Source of the DNA: Marinobacterium sedimentorum
GTDB lineage: Bacteria > Pseudomonadota > Gammaproteobacteria > Pseudomonadales > Balneatricaceae
Assembly: GCF_024267675.1 (NCBI RefSeq)
Contig: NZ_JALDYX010000013.1
Location: 1 to 64,000 of the forward strand
Length of the DNA: 64,000 nt
Reading direction: 5' to 3'
In this document: one piece after another, positions 46,381 through 54,957 of the stretch
Layout: each line of letters begins with the position of its first letter
Position numbering within the stretch: the stretch's first letter is position 1
The notes under the pieces: generated by a model
What the model was told of the DNA's origin: nothing
Database searches by the model: none
What the model saw: the letters and a program-made list of their open reading frames with translations, nothing else
Made by a program: the position numbers and the translations under genes

Positions 46381-47001
46381 ATGCATACCGTTACTGAACG
46401 CAAGACCGCGGCACTGCTGTGGCTGCTGGTGTTTGGCGCCGTGCTGCTGTGGTCCGGCATTGAGCCCAAGGACCGCCTGACCTGGTGGCTGGAGGTCATG
46501 CCGGCGCTGGCCGCCCTGGCCCTGCTCGCCGCCACACGGCAACGCTTCCCCCTCACGCCGCTGTGTTACGGCCTGATCCTGCTACATTGCATCATCCTGA
46601 TGGTAGGGGGGCATTATACATATGCCGAGGTGCCGTTATTCGATCAGATTGCGCAATGGAGCGGCAGTTCACGCAACAACTACGACAAGGTCGGACATTT
46701 CGCCCAGGGCTTTGTACCGGCCATTGCCGCGCGGGAGATTCTGCTGCGTCGGGACGTCGTCAATGGAAACTACTGGCGCGCCTTTCTGATCGTCTGTTTC
46801 TGTCTCGCGTTTAGCGCCTTTTACGAGCTGATCGAATGGTGGGTCGCTCTGCTGAGCGAAGAAGCCGCCGACTCTTTTCTGGGTACCCAGGGATACGTTT
46901 GGGATACCCAGTCCGACATGCTCATGGCGCTGATCGGGGCCATTACCGCACTGCTGACGCTGTCGCGGATGCAGGACCGACAGCTGCAGCAGTTTGTCTG
47001 A
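46381..47001 (+). CDS. DUF2238 (YjdF-like) inner-membrane protein
   Basis: A 206-residue membrane protein with about six helices. YDKVGHFAQGFVPAIAAREILLRR and AFSAFYELIEWWVALL, followed by GTQGYVWDTQSDMLMALIGA, are DUF2238 hallmarks with buried acidic residues. Divergent from the bicupin gene. Function not established. Confidence 0.88.
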   Translation: MHTVTERKTAALLWLLVFGAVLLWSGIEPKDRLTWWLEVMPALAALALLAATRQRFPLTPLCYGLILLHCIILMVGGHYTYAEVPLFDQIAQWSGSSRNNYDKVGHFAQGFVPAIAAREILLRRDVVNGNYWRAFLIVCFCLAFSAFYELIEWWVALLSEEAADSFLGTQGYVWDTQSDMLMALIGAITALLTLSRMQDRQLQQFV

Positions 47002-47499
47002 TATGACCACCCAAGTGTGCAGAATAGCCGAATGATGCTTATGCCTTTTACCGGGCGCAAACGCGATCCATCATATATTGGCCCATAATGGAGCAACCCA
47101 TACTGTTGTGCTTAACTAAAAGCATGAAGTTTAGTACTACAAAGCTATTTCGACCTACCAAACCAAAGGGACTTGCAGGATGCACGTTGTTACCCAGGTA
47201 AGGGACAGGAGCTGCGAGCGCAAAAATTCCAGCATCAAATCTTTACGTTTTTTGCCACGCGAAGACGCGATAGCGGCCGCCTTTTCTTCATGGGAAAAGA
47301 GTAACCAAGCCCTGCCCAATGGAAGCACAGCTCACCGCATCAGTGATCCAAGCCCTGCGGCCTCAGGAATCAAACCCGAACAGCCTCTGTCTGGGCATAG
47401 ACACTCTGTATGGCTGCAATACCGGTTCAATAGAGCCGACGTCAATTCGAATAGATCCCATCGACAGGAAATACTCCGTCTGTGCCGGGAGCTAATCCT
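47002..47499. other. Leader region of the c-di-GMP operon
   Basis: About 500 bp ahead of the first GGDEF/EAL gene. It contains two doubtful overlapping frames: 107 codons at 47180-47503, which ends in a GTGA overlap with the next start, and 58 codons at 47319-47495. Neither looks like a known protein. The rest is presumably promoter and 5' leader. Confidence 0.4.
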
Positions 47500-47503
47500 G
47501 TGA
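47180..47503 (+). CDS. Doubtful small protein upstream of the c-di-GMP operon
   Basis: A 107-residue frame starting MHVVTQVRDRSCERK, with AGGGACTTGCAGG ahead of the ATG. It is basic and serine-rich, without recognisable domains. Its only support is the ribosome site and its stop overlapping the next GTG start (GTGA), which would allow translational coupling. It competes with a 58-residue frame at 47319-47495. It may be a chance frame. Confidence 0.25.
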   Translation: MHVVTQVRDRSCERKNSSIKSLRFLPREDAIAAAFSSWEKSNQALPNGSTAHRISDPSPAASGIKPEQPLSGHRHSVWLQYRFNRADVNSNRSHRQEILRLCRELIL

Positions 47504-49794
47504 ATCGACCGCCGACTAGCTGCAACCAGCGCATTCTGGTGGTCGACGATACCCTGTTGATTCACCAGGACTTCCAAAAGATACTCGGCGATAGCCCGGA
47601 TACTCAGGAGGCACTGGCTTCGGCCGAGGCGGCGCTGTTCGGCGATGTTGCCGTACAGCGGCAGTGCTTCGAGCTCGACTCGGCATTTCAGGGACAGGAG
47701 GCCCTGACCAGGGTCACCTCCGCGCTGGAGCAAAAGCGGCCCTATGCCATGGCCTTCATCGACATGCGCATGCCTCCCGGCTGGGACGGTCTGGAAACCA
47801 TTGGGCGCCTCTGGCAGGTCGACCCTCGACTGCAGGTCGCCCTCTGTACCGCCCACTCCGATTACTCCTGGGAACAGATGGCGGAACGCCTGGAGCTGGG
47901 TGACCGACTGCTGATTCTGAAGAAGCCGTTTGACTCCATCGAGATCCGCCAGATGGCCTGCGCACTGACCGTGAAGTGGCAAATGACCCAGGATGCAGCC
48001 TTCAAGATGAGCTCTTTGGAACAGGCCGTCGAGGAGCGAACCAGGGAGCTGTCGGACGCCAACATCATCGTTCAGAACAGCCCAACGATTCTTTATCGCC
48101 TGCGTGGCGAACCCTCCTTTCCGCTCATGTACATCTCCCACAACATCACCAAATTCGGCCACGATGCCGCCGAACTGGTGGCATCACCCGACTGGGCGCA
48201 AGCACTGATCAATCCCGACGATCTGGCCATGGTCGATACGGCCATGGCACGAGTACTGGATAAAGACGCCGAGGGCGCCTCGATCGAATTTCGCCTGCGC
48301 ACCGGCGATGGAGATCACCGCTGGGTCGAGAACCGCTATATTCCGGTACGTGACAAGGACGGCCGGTTGATTGAGGTCGAAGGCATCATCCTCGATATCA
48401 CCGAGCGCAAGGTCGCGGAGGAGAAAATCGCGCTGCTCGCCCGCACCGACGGACTCACCGGCCTGGCTAACCGGGCGACCTTTCTCGAACGCCTCAGCCA
48501 GGCCTTCGCCGCCAGCAAACGCGGGGCTGCGTCTTTCGCAATCTTTTACCTGGATCTCGATCATTTCAAGCAGGTTAACGACACCCTTGGCCATCCCGTG
48601 GGTGACTTGCTGCTGCAGGAAGTGTCGGTGCGCCTAAGCAACTGCACCCGCAAGGATGATGTAATTGCGCGCCTGGGCGGTGACGAGTTCGCCATACTGC
48701 AAATGGACATGATTGAACCTGCGAACGCCGCCGCACTGGCGGCCAAACTGCAAACCACGCTGGCGCTACCCTACCTGCTTAACGGCAACGATGTCCGCAT
48801 CTCGGCCAGCATCGGTATATGCCCGTATGTGCCCAGCAGCACTGCAGCGGACGCCATGCTGGCACAGGCCGACCTGGCGCTTTACCGCTCCAAGGGAGAG
48901 GGCCGCAATCAGTACCATTTCCATTCCGAAGATCTCGACCAGGAAGTGTTCGATCGGATGACCCTGGCGAACGATTTGCGCACAGCGATCGAACAGAACG
49001 AGCTGGAACTCTATTACCAGCCAGAGGTGGAGCTGTCGACCGGAAAAATCCTCGGCATGGAGGCACTGGCGCGCTGGAACCACCCCGAGCACGGCCTGCT
49101 GGACGCAGATGCGTTTATCCCCATTGCCGAGAAAACCGGCGCCATAGTGGCGCTCGGTCATTGGGTACTCGAACAGGCGTGCCAGCAAATGCATCTGTGG
49201 CGCAACCAGGGCACGGCGCCGCCGGTGATCACCGTAAATCTGTCGCTGGCACAGATCAAAAGCGGTAACGAGCTGGTACGGGATGTCTCCACCACCCTTG
49301 CCAAATGGGGGCTGCAGCCATCCGATCTGAAGTTTGACGTGACCGAAGCCACGCTGGCCCAAACCAAATGGACACATAATGACGTGCTGCCGCAACTGCA
49401 CGAGCTTGGCGTAAAGATCGCCATAGACAATTTCGGCACCGAATACTCTTCGTTCGATTACCTCAAAACCTATCGCGTAAACCACCTCAAGATTGCCCAG
49501 AGCTTTCTTAACGCGGCCACCGACGACGCCGACAGCGCCACGACGGTCCGCGCCATTATCAACTTTGCCCGCGAACTTGGCATCGGCATCATCGCCGAAG
49601 GCGTCGAAACCCAGGAACAGCGCGCCCTCCTGATCTCGGCAGGTGCCACAACCCAGGCGCAAGGCTTCTACTTCAGTGCAGCGGTAGACAGCGCCCGCGC
49701 CAGCGAACTTCTCCAGTTTGGTAGCATCCTGCCAACTGAGCTGGGTGGGCGCTCCGCCAGCAGGCCGAAAGCGCCGCCAAAGGTATTCCCATGA
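47500..49794 (+). CDS. Receiver-PAS-GGDEF-EAL protein, likely diguanylate cyclase
   Basis: A 764-residue c-di-GMP protein. A receiver-like domain fills residues 10-130 (ILVVDDT; acceptor in FIDMRMPPGWDG), a PAS domain lies near 190-300, and GGDEF near 310-470 has an intact LGGDEF at about 392. The EAL domain (490-735) keeps MEALARW but has DNFGTEYSS for DDFGTGYSS and LKIAQSF for KIDxSF, losing two metal-binding aspartates. It should therefore make, not break, c-di-GMP. I chose the GTG at 47500 (GGGAG upstream); a GTG at 47482 is possible. The next gene overlaps by 4 bp. Confidence 0.88.
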   Translation: MNRPPTSCNQRILVVDDTLLIHQDFQKILGDSPDTQEALASAEAALFGDVAVQRQCFELDSAFQGQEALTRVTSALEQKRPYAMAFIDMRMPPGWDGLETIGRLWQVDPRLQVALCTAHSDYSWEQMAERLELGDRLLILKKPFDSIEIRQMACALTVKWQMTQDAAFKMSSLEQAVEERTRELSDANIIVQNSPTILYRLRGEPSFPLMYISHNITKFGHDAAELVASPDWAQALINPDDLAMVDTAMARVLDKDAEGASIEFRLRTGDGDHRWVENRYIPVRDKDGRLIEVEGIILDITERKVAEEKIALLARTDGLTGLANRATFLERLSQAFAASKRGAASFAIFYLDLDHFKQVNDTLGHPVGDLLLQEVSVRLSNCTRKDDVIARLGGDEFAILQMDMIEPANAAALAAKLQTTLALPYLLNGNDVRISASIGICPYVPSSTAADAMLAQADLALYRSKGEGRNQYHFHSEDLDQEVFDRMTLANDLRTAIEQNELELYYQPEVELSTGKILGMEALARWNHPEHGLLDADAFIPIAEKTGAIVALGHWVLEQACQQMHLWRNQGTAPPVITVNLSLAQIKSGNELVRDVSTTLAKWGLQPSDLKFDVTEATLAQTKWTHNDVLPQLHELGVKIAIDNFGTEYSSFDYLKTYRVNHLKIAQSFLNAATDDADSATTVRAIINFARELGIGIIAEGVETQEQRALLISAGATTQAQGFYFSAAVDSARASELLQFGSILPTELGGRSASRPKAPPKVFP

Positions 49795-51680
49795 ATATCC
49801 AGGCCCACGCAGGCAACCGCCGCATCCTGGTGATCGATGACAACCCCGCCATTCACCGGGATTTTCGCAAGATACTCGATCCGGGTTTCGATAAAGATGA
49901 GGCGCTCGCCTCAACCGAAGCGGCCCTGTTCGGCACGACCCGCGTTACGCGCCCGACCTATGAACTCGATTTTGCATTTCAGGGGCAAGAGGCGCTGAAC
50001 ATGGTCGAGCGCGCGCTGCAGGACAACAGGCCCTATGCCATGGCATTTATCGACATGCGCATGCCGCCCGGATGGGATGGCGTCGAGACCCTGGAGCACC
50101 TCTGGCGGGTCCAGCCGCTGCTGCAGGTTGCCCTCTGCACCGCCCATTCCGATTATTCCTGGGAAGATATGACGGAGCGCCTCGACCTGGGTGACCGGCT
50201 GCTCATCCTGAAAAAGCCATTCGAATCGATCGAGATTCGCCAAATGGCCAGCGCGCTGGTGGCAAAGTGGCAGATGGCACAAAAGGCGGCTCTGAAGATC
50301 GACAGCCTTGAGAAAACCGTTGCGCAAAGCGCTTGCGAGTTGCAGGAGCTGGTCCATTTGTTCCACTACGACGACCTCACCGGCTTGCCAAATGCCGTAT
50401 TGCTGCAGGATCGCATGGCACAGGCCGTGGCCATCGCCTGCCGTCAGCGTAAAAGCCTGGCAGTGATGTACATCGGTCTGGATCGCTTCAAACTCATCAA
50501 CAATGCTCTGGGGCACACGTCCGGTGATCTTTTGCTCACATCGGTTGCTGCATGTCTGGTGGCAACGGTGCGCAAATCCGACTCCGTTTTTCGCAACAGC
50601 GGGGACGAATTCGTGATTGTGCTGCCCGATTTGAGACTCCCGCAACAAGCCATTTCTATTGCAAACAAGCTACTGACCACACTCAGAAAGCCACAATCTA
50701 TCGATGGGCAGAACCTCAACATCACCGCCAGCCTGGGTATCAGTACCTATACGAACACAGGTAAGCACGCGGATACCCCGGTCGCGAACGCGGAAACCAT
50801 GGTCGCGAACGCGGAAACCGCGATGCACAATGCCAAAGAAAATGGACGCGATAATTTCCAGTTTTACAGCCCGGACATAAACCGGCGTGCCCGCGAGCAG
50901 CAATCAATCGAAGCCGGGCTGCACAAGGCCCTGGAAAGGCAGGAATTCATACTGCACTACCAGCCGAAGCTGAATCTCAAAACCGGAACTATTACCGGAG
51001 TCGAGGCACTGATCCGCTGGCAGCATCCGGAGCGGGGATCCGTGCCCCCCGGCCAGTTCATCCCCGTTGCCGAGTACAGTGGCCAGATTATACCCATCAG
51101 TCGCTGGGTACTGCACGAAGCCTGCCGCCAGGCCAGAGCCTGGCGGCAGGCCGGATTACCGCAACTGATCATGGCGGTCAATATTTCCGCCGTCGAGTTT
51201 CGACAGCCGGATTTCCTGGACAGTATTCGTACGGTCTTAGAGGAAACCCAGCTGGAGCCTCGCCTGTTCGAGCTCGAGCTCACTGAAAGTGCGCTGATTC
51301 AAAATGTCGAGTTTACAGTCTCGATCCTGCTGGCACTCAAAGACCTGGGCGTGCGGATGGCGATTGATGACTTTGGCACCGGCTATTCAAGCTTGAGTTA
51401 TCTGAAGCAGTTTCCAGTCGATGTACTGAAAATCGACCAGTCGTTTGTGAAAGATATAGGCAAATCGGACAGTGATGCCATCGTCAGCGCCATTATCAGC
51501 ATGGGCCAAAGTCTCAGGTTTAAAATCATCGCCGAGGGCGTCGAAACACGGGAACAGCTGGACTTTCTTCAGGCCCGCCAATGCGAAGAAGGCCAAGGCT
51601 ATTACTTTAGCCGGGCGGTTACCGCTGAGGCATTTGCCGCGCTGCTGGCAGGCGGCATTATAGTGGGGGCGGACGTTTAG
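49791..51680 (+). CDS. Receiver-GGDEF-EAL protein, likely c-di-GMP phosphodiesterase
   Basis: A 629-residue protein with the same receiver-type N-terminus as its neighbour (FIDMRMPPGWDGVETLEHLW is nearly identical) but no PAS. Its GGDEF motif is degraded to NSGDEF (about residue 268). The EAL domain, from about residue 365, is complete: VEALIRW, NISAVEF, ELTES, IDDFGTGYSS, LKIDQSF and AEGVET. It should break c-di-GMP down. The start overlaps the cyclase stop (ATGA). The two look like a diverged duplication with divided labour. Confidence 0.9.
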   Translation: MNIQAHAGNRRILVIDDNPAIHRDFRKILDPGFDKDEALASTEAALFGTTRVTRPTYELDFAFQGQEALNMVERALQDNRPYAMAFIDMRMPPGWDGVETLEHLWRVQPLLQVALCTAHSDYSWEDMTERLDLGDRLLILKKPFESIEIRQMASALVAKWQMAQKAALKIDSLEKTVAQSACELQELVHLFHYDDLTGLPNAVLLQDRMAQAVAIACRQRKSLAVMYIGLDRFKLINNALGHTSGDLLLTSVAACLVATVRKSDSVFRNSGDEFVIVLPDLRLPQQAISIANKLLTTLRKPQSIDGQNLNITASLGISTYTNTGKHADTPVANAETMVANAETAMHNAKENGRDNFQFYSPDINRRAREQQSIEAGLHKALERQEFILHYQPKLNLKTGTITGVEALIRWQHPERGSVPPGQFIPVAEYSGQIIPISRWVLHEACRQARAWRQAGLPQLIMAVNISAVEFRQPDFLDSIRTVLEETQLEPRLFELELTESALIQNVEFTVSILLALKDLGVRMAIDDFGTGYSSLSYLKQFPVDVLKIDQSFVKDIGKSDSDAIVSAIISMGQSLRFKIIAEGVETREQLDFLQARQCEEGQGYYFSRAVTAEAFAALLAGGIIVGADV

Positions 51681-51824
51681 GGCGGCCCGCTGGTGGGTAA
51701 ACTCCATCAACAGGGGTATTTCCAGGCGGTATCGAACCGGGCCGGGGCCGTCCCTTGCGACGGCAGTGGGCTAATGAACACAAACCCGCCATTCATGTTT
51801 GGCCAGGAGCAAGGAAGAATCCGA

Positions 51825-52784
51825 ATGCCCATGCGCCCTCTGTCATTTAGCCTCGCCTTACTGCTCGCACTGCCGTGTCCGTTGGACGCGTCCCCGCGCA
51901 ATGAACCGATCAAGCCGATATCCTTGACTCGAACCGCAGATCCGGCGCGAACCGAGCTGGGTAGCCGACTGTTTCACGATGTTCGCCTGTCTGCCAACAA
52001 CCGTGTGGCGTGCGTTAGCTGTCATGATCTGACCCACGGTGGCGCCGACAGCCGGGCCCATTCGCTGGGCATCAGTGGCAAGCCAACGGCCGTGAATACC
52101 CCGACCGTGTTCAATGCGGCGCTGAACTTCAGGCAGTTCTGGAATGGCCGCGCAGACTCGCTGGAGGCCCAGATTGACGCCGTGATCGAGAACCCCGACG
52201 AGATGGGCTCAACATGGCCGGACGTGGTCGCCAAGGTGGCACAGGACGCCAGCTACAAGACGGGCTTCACCGAGGCTTACCCCGACGGGGTAACTCAGGC
52301 AAATATCCGCAATGCGATCGCTACGTTCGAGCGTACGCTGCTCACTCCAAACTCGCCCTTCGACCGCTATCTGCTGGGTGATACCGACGCCATCAGCGCC
52401 GACGAGAAGGCCGGCTATCTCAAGTTCAAGCAGTACGGCTGTGTTGCCTGCCATCAGGGGGTGAACATCGGCGGCAACATGTACCAGAAATTTGGCGTCA
52501 TGGGGGACTACTTCAAGCAACGCGGTAACCCGACCGACGCCGATCTGGGCCGATTTCTGGTCACCCGGGACGAAGAAGACAGGCACGTTTTCAAGGTACC
52601 AAGCCTGCGCAATGTTGCACTCACTGCGCCCTATTTTCACGATGCATCGGCCAAGACGCTGGAGGACGCCGTCGATGTGATGTTCAGGTACCAGCTGGGC
52701 CGTGCCGCATCACCGGAAGACAAGGGGTCGATCATCCGATTTCTCAAAACGCTCACCGGTGTACAGGAGACTAGCCTGCAATGA
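51825..52784 (+). CDS. Di-haem cytochrome c peroxidase
   Basis: A 319-residue periplasmic peroxidase of the CcpA/MauG family. A signal peptide (MPMRPLSFSLALLLALPCPLDA) is followed by two haem-binding motifs, CVSCH and CVACH. The FRQFWNGRADSLEAQ and VPSLRNVALTAPYFHDASAKTLEDAV blocks are typical. The ATG at 51825 has AAGGAAG upstream. It would reduce hydrogen peroxide with electrons from small cytochromes. Its stop overlaps the start of the kinase gene by 4 bp. Confidence 0.93.
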   Translation: MPMRPLSFSLALLLALPCPLDASPRNEPIKPISLTRTADPARTELGSRLFHDVRLSANNRVACVSCHDLTHGGADSRAHSLGISGKPTAVNTPTVFNAALNFRQFWNGRADSLEAQIDAVIENPDEMGSTWPDVVAKVAQDASYKTGFTEAYPDGVTQANIRNAIATFERTLLTPNSPFDRYLLGDTDAISADEKAGYLKFKQYGCVACHQGVNIGGNMYQKFGVMGDYFKQRGNPTDADLGRFLVTRDEEDRHVFKVPSLRNVALTAPYFHDASAKTLEDAVDVMFRYQLGRAASPEDKGSIIRFLKTLTGVQETSLQ

Positions 52785-54595
52785 AAATGCCCCTACAGCT
52801 TCGTACGGCCAGCCTGGGGCTGGTATTCGCGGCGCTCCTGGTGTTTTTGTACATCAAAAACCCGGCGTATGACGCAACAGCCTACTTCGAAAGCATCGCG
52901 TTGCTGCGCCAGATCAAGCAGCTGGATGCCCGCTGGGAGCTCGACGCACTGAAATCGAAGATCGGCGTAAACACCAGCTACGACCCGCTGGTCAACCCGC
53001 TCAGCGAGCTGGACAGACTGCGCGAGCAAGTGAACAGGCTCGGCATCCAGCAACTTCAGGGCACAGCCGCCGACTGGAACCGCAGTTTCGGCGCCTACCA
53101 GGACATCACCGAACACAAAACCAGCCTGATAGAAGGCTTCAAAACCCATAATGCCGTGTTACGCAACTCCCTGGCTTTTTTACCCACAGCTGCAAGCGAT
53201 GTTCAGGATGCTATTTACCATTTGGCCCACCAGGAGCAAGGCGGCAAGCGGGAGGCACTGGAGCACATAGCGGCGCAGGTAGACAGCGTGCTGCTGAGCA
53301 GCCTGGTCTTCAGCCAGGCCGACACCGAAGGCAAGGTGTCGGAAATCATCACGGAGCTGGATGAGCTGGCCGCTGTGTCTGGGTCCCTGCCCCCCGCCAT
53401 CGTTTCCGGGCTGGAAATTTTCATGGCCCATGTACGTACCCTCATAGACGAGAAAAAACGGGTTAACGGGCTCCTGAGCGGTATTACTTCGGTGCCGGTC
53501 GCGGCACACATTGACGATCTCGAGTACCTGCTCAGCCAGGAACAGCAGCAGGCCGCGGCACGCACCCTGCAGTACCGGCAGTACCTGCTCTTCCTCTCCG
53601 CCATACTGGCGGGCCTGCTGCTCTACGTGGCCAGCCGGCTGGTACGCAGCTATGCGGTGATCAACCGGGTCAATCAGCAGCTCCAGACGGCCAATGACAG
53701 CCTGGAACAGCGGGTGCAGGAGCGTACCCTCGAACTTCAGCAGGCACAGGGCAAGCTGGTGGACTCCGCACGCCAGGCAGGCATGGCGGAAATCGCCACC
53801 AATGTGCTGCATAACGTGGGGAATGTGCTCAACAGCGTGAACATCTCGGCCGAGCTGACCATGCGCCAGGTGCGCACATCCAAGGTCCAGGGCCTGGCCA
53901 GGGCCATGCAGATGCTGAATCAGCACGCCACGGATCTGGGCGACTTCATCACCCATGACGACAAGGGCAAACTGTTGCCAGGATATCTGAATCAGCTGGC
54001 CGAGGCGCTGCAGACCGAACAGCAAAGCATCCTCGACGAGCTTGGGCAGTTATCCCGCAGTGTCGATCACATCAAGGAGATCGTCTCCACCCAGCAAGCC
54101 TATGCCGGCGCCGCCAACCTGGTCGAACCCCTGCAGATAGGCAGCCTGATCGAGGATGCCCTGCGCATGAACAACAGCGCGCTCGACCGCCATCAGGTCA
54201 CCGTGGTCAAGCAATTTTCCGAGGTGCCGGTACTGTTACTGGATAAGCACCGACTACTGCTGATCCTGATCAACCTGATCAGTAATGCCAAGAACGCGAT
54301 GGCCGACCTGGCCGAGCATGCCCGCACACTGACCCTGAGCGTGACCATGGTCGATACGGACACACTGCAGATCGGCGTACAGGACGATGGCGAAGGCATT
54401 GAGCCGGACAACCTGACTCGCATCTTTACCCATGGATTCAGCACCCGCAAAGATGGCCACGGCTTCGGCCTGCACAGTTGCGCGGTGGCGGCAATGGAGA
54501 TGGGGGGCAGCCTGAAGGCCCACAGCGATGGACCGGGCAAAGGCGCCCTGTTTACCCTTGCGTTACCCTGCCAGACAGAAGAGAGCACTCTATGA
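52781..54595 (+). CDS. DAHL-domain sensor histidine kinase
   Basis: A 604-residue membrane kinase. A helix at residues 10-25 and another at 265-285 bracket a long all-helical DAHL-type sensor domain. A coiled coil with QRVQERTLELQQAQ leads to the histidine box MAEIATNVLHNVGNVLNSV, and the HATPase has NLISNAKNAM, DDGEGI and GHGFGLHSCA. It is the last member of an overlapping operon and probably phosphorylates the receivers of the two GGDEF/EAL proteins. Confidence 0.9.
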   Translation: MKMPLQLRTASLGLVFAALLVFLYIKNPAYDATAYFESIALLRQIKQLDARWELDALKSKIGVNTSYDPLVNPLSELDRLREQVNRLGIQQLQGTAADWNRSFGAYQDITEHKTSLIEGFKTHNAVLRNSLAFLPTAASDVQDAIYHLAHQEQGGKREALEHIAAQVDSVLLSSLVFSQADTEGKVSEIITELDELAAVSGSLPPAIVSGLEIFMAHVRTLIDEKKRVNGLLSGITSVPVAAHIDDLEYLLSQEQQQAAARTLQYRQYLLFLSAILAGLLLYVASRLVRSYAVINRVNQQLQTANDSLEQRVQERTLELQQAQGKLVDSARQAGMAEIATNVLHNVGNVLNSVNISAELTMRQVRTSKVQGLARAMQMLNQHATDLGDFITHDDKGKLLPGYLNQLAEALQTEQQSILDELGQLSRSVDHIKEIVSTQQAYAGAANLVEPLQIGSLIEDALRMNNSALDRHQVTVVKQFSEVPVLLLDKHRLLLILINLISNAKNAMADLAEHARTLTLSVTMVDTDTLQIGVQDDGEGIEPDNLTRIFTHGFSTRKDGHGFGLHSCAVAAMEMGGSLKAHSDGPGKGALFTLALPCQTEESTL

Positions 54596-54615
54596 CCGAC
54601 GGCGGCATCGCCTAA
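54592..54615 (+). pseudogene. Seven-codon remnant start after the kinase gene
   Basis: ATGACCGAC... overlaps the kinase stop (ATGA), exactly like the other joints of this operon, but stops after MTDGGIA. Degenerate repeat DNA begins 35 bp later. It may be the start of a lost downstream gene; chance is possible. Confidence 0.3.
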
Positions 54616-54957
54616 TTACCAGCGCGCAAATGCGACACCCCGCGGCCCTGGCAGCCTGTCTGGCTTGACCGAACCTGGCGAGGGAAAGACCGATGTGCGC
54701 CAGTTTTTAAGCTCTTTTAAAGCGATAAATCGGCAGTATCGCCGATTTACACCTAGCAAGCTACAAGGATGCCGCTTGCGAATAGTGCTTCTATAAAAAG
54801 TATAAAAAGAGCCTGGAAAATGCCCCCCTCTTTGCCCAGGAGAATCGGCCCTTGCGCACGACGGCATGGATACAGCAGCCAGGGCGCAGCAGGATGCCCG
54901 AGCCGGGTAGATCAGTGTGAAGTCCGACCGGCCGCTGGCGCAGCTAAAGTCCGGTAC
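54616..54957. other. Intergenic region with degenerate repeat
   Basis: Contains a degraded copy of the 160-bp inverted-repeat family (54651-54826). No gene. Ends beside the convergent AGCS symporter gene. Confidence 0.5.
54651..54826. repeat. Degenerate copy 3 of the 160-bp element family
   Basis: GCAGCCTGTCTGGCTTGACC and GGCGAGGGAAAG at the left, and GCGAATAGTGCTTCTATA near 54778-54795, line up with the minus strand of copy 2. The right end is not preserved. Confidence 0.5.

Noticed and set aside
50750..50830. Short repeat of GTCGCGAACGCGGAAACC inside the second GGDEF/EAL gene
   Set aside because: It is an in-frame duplication of a few codons (VANAET) in a loop of the GGDEF domain, without sign of a CRISPR or regulatory repeat.
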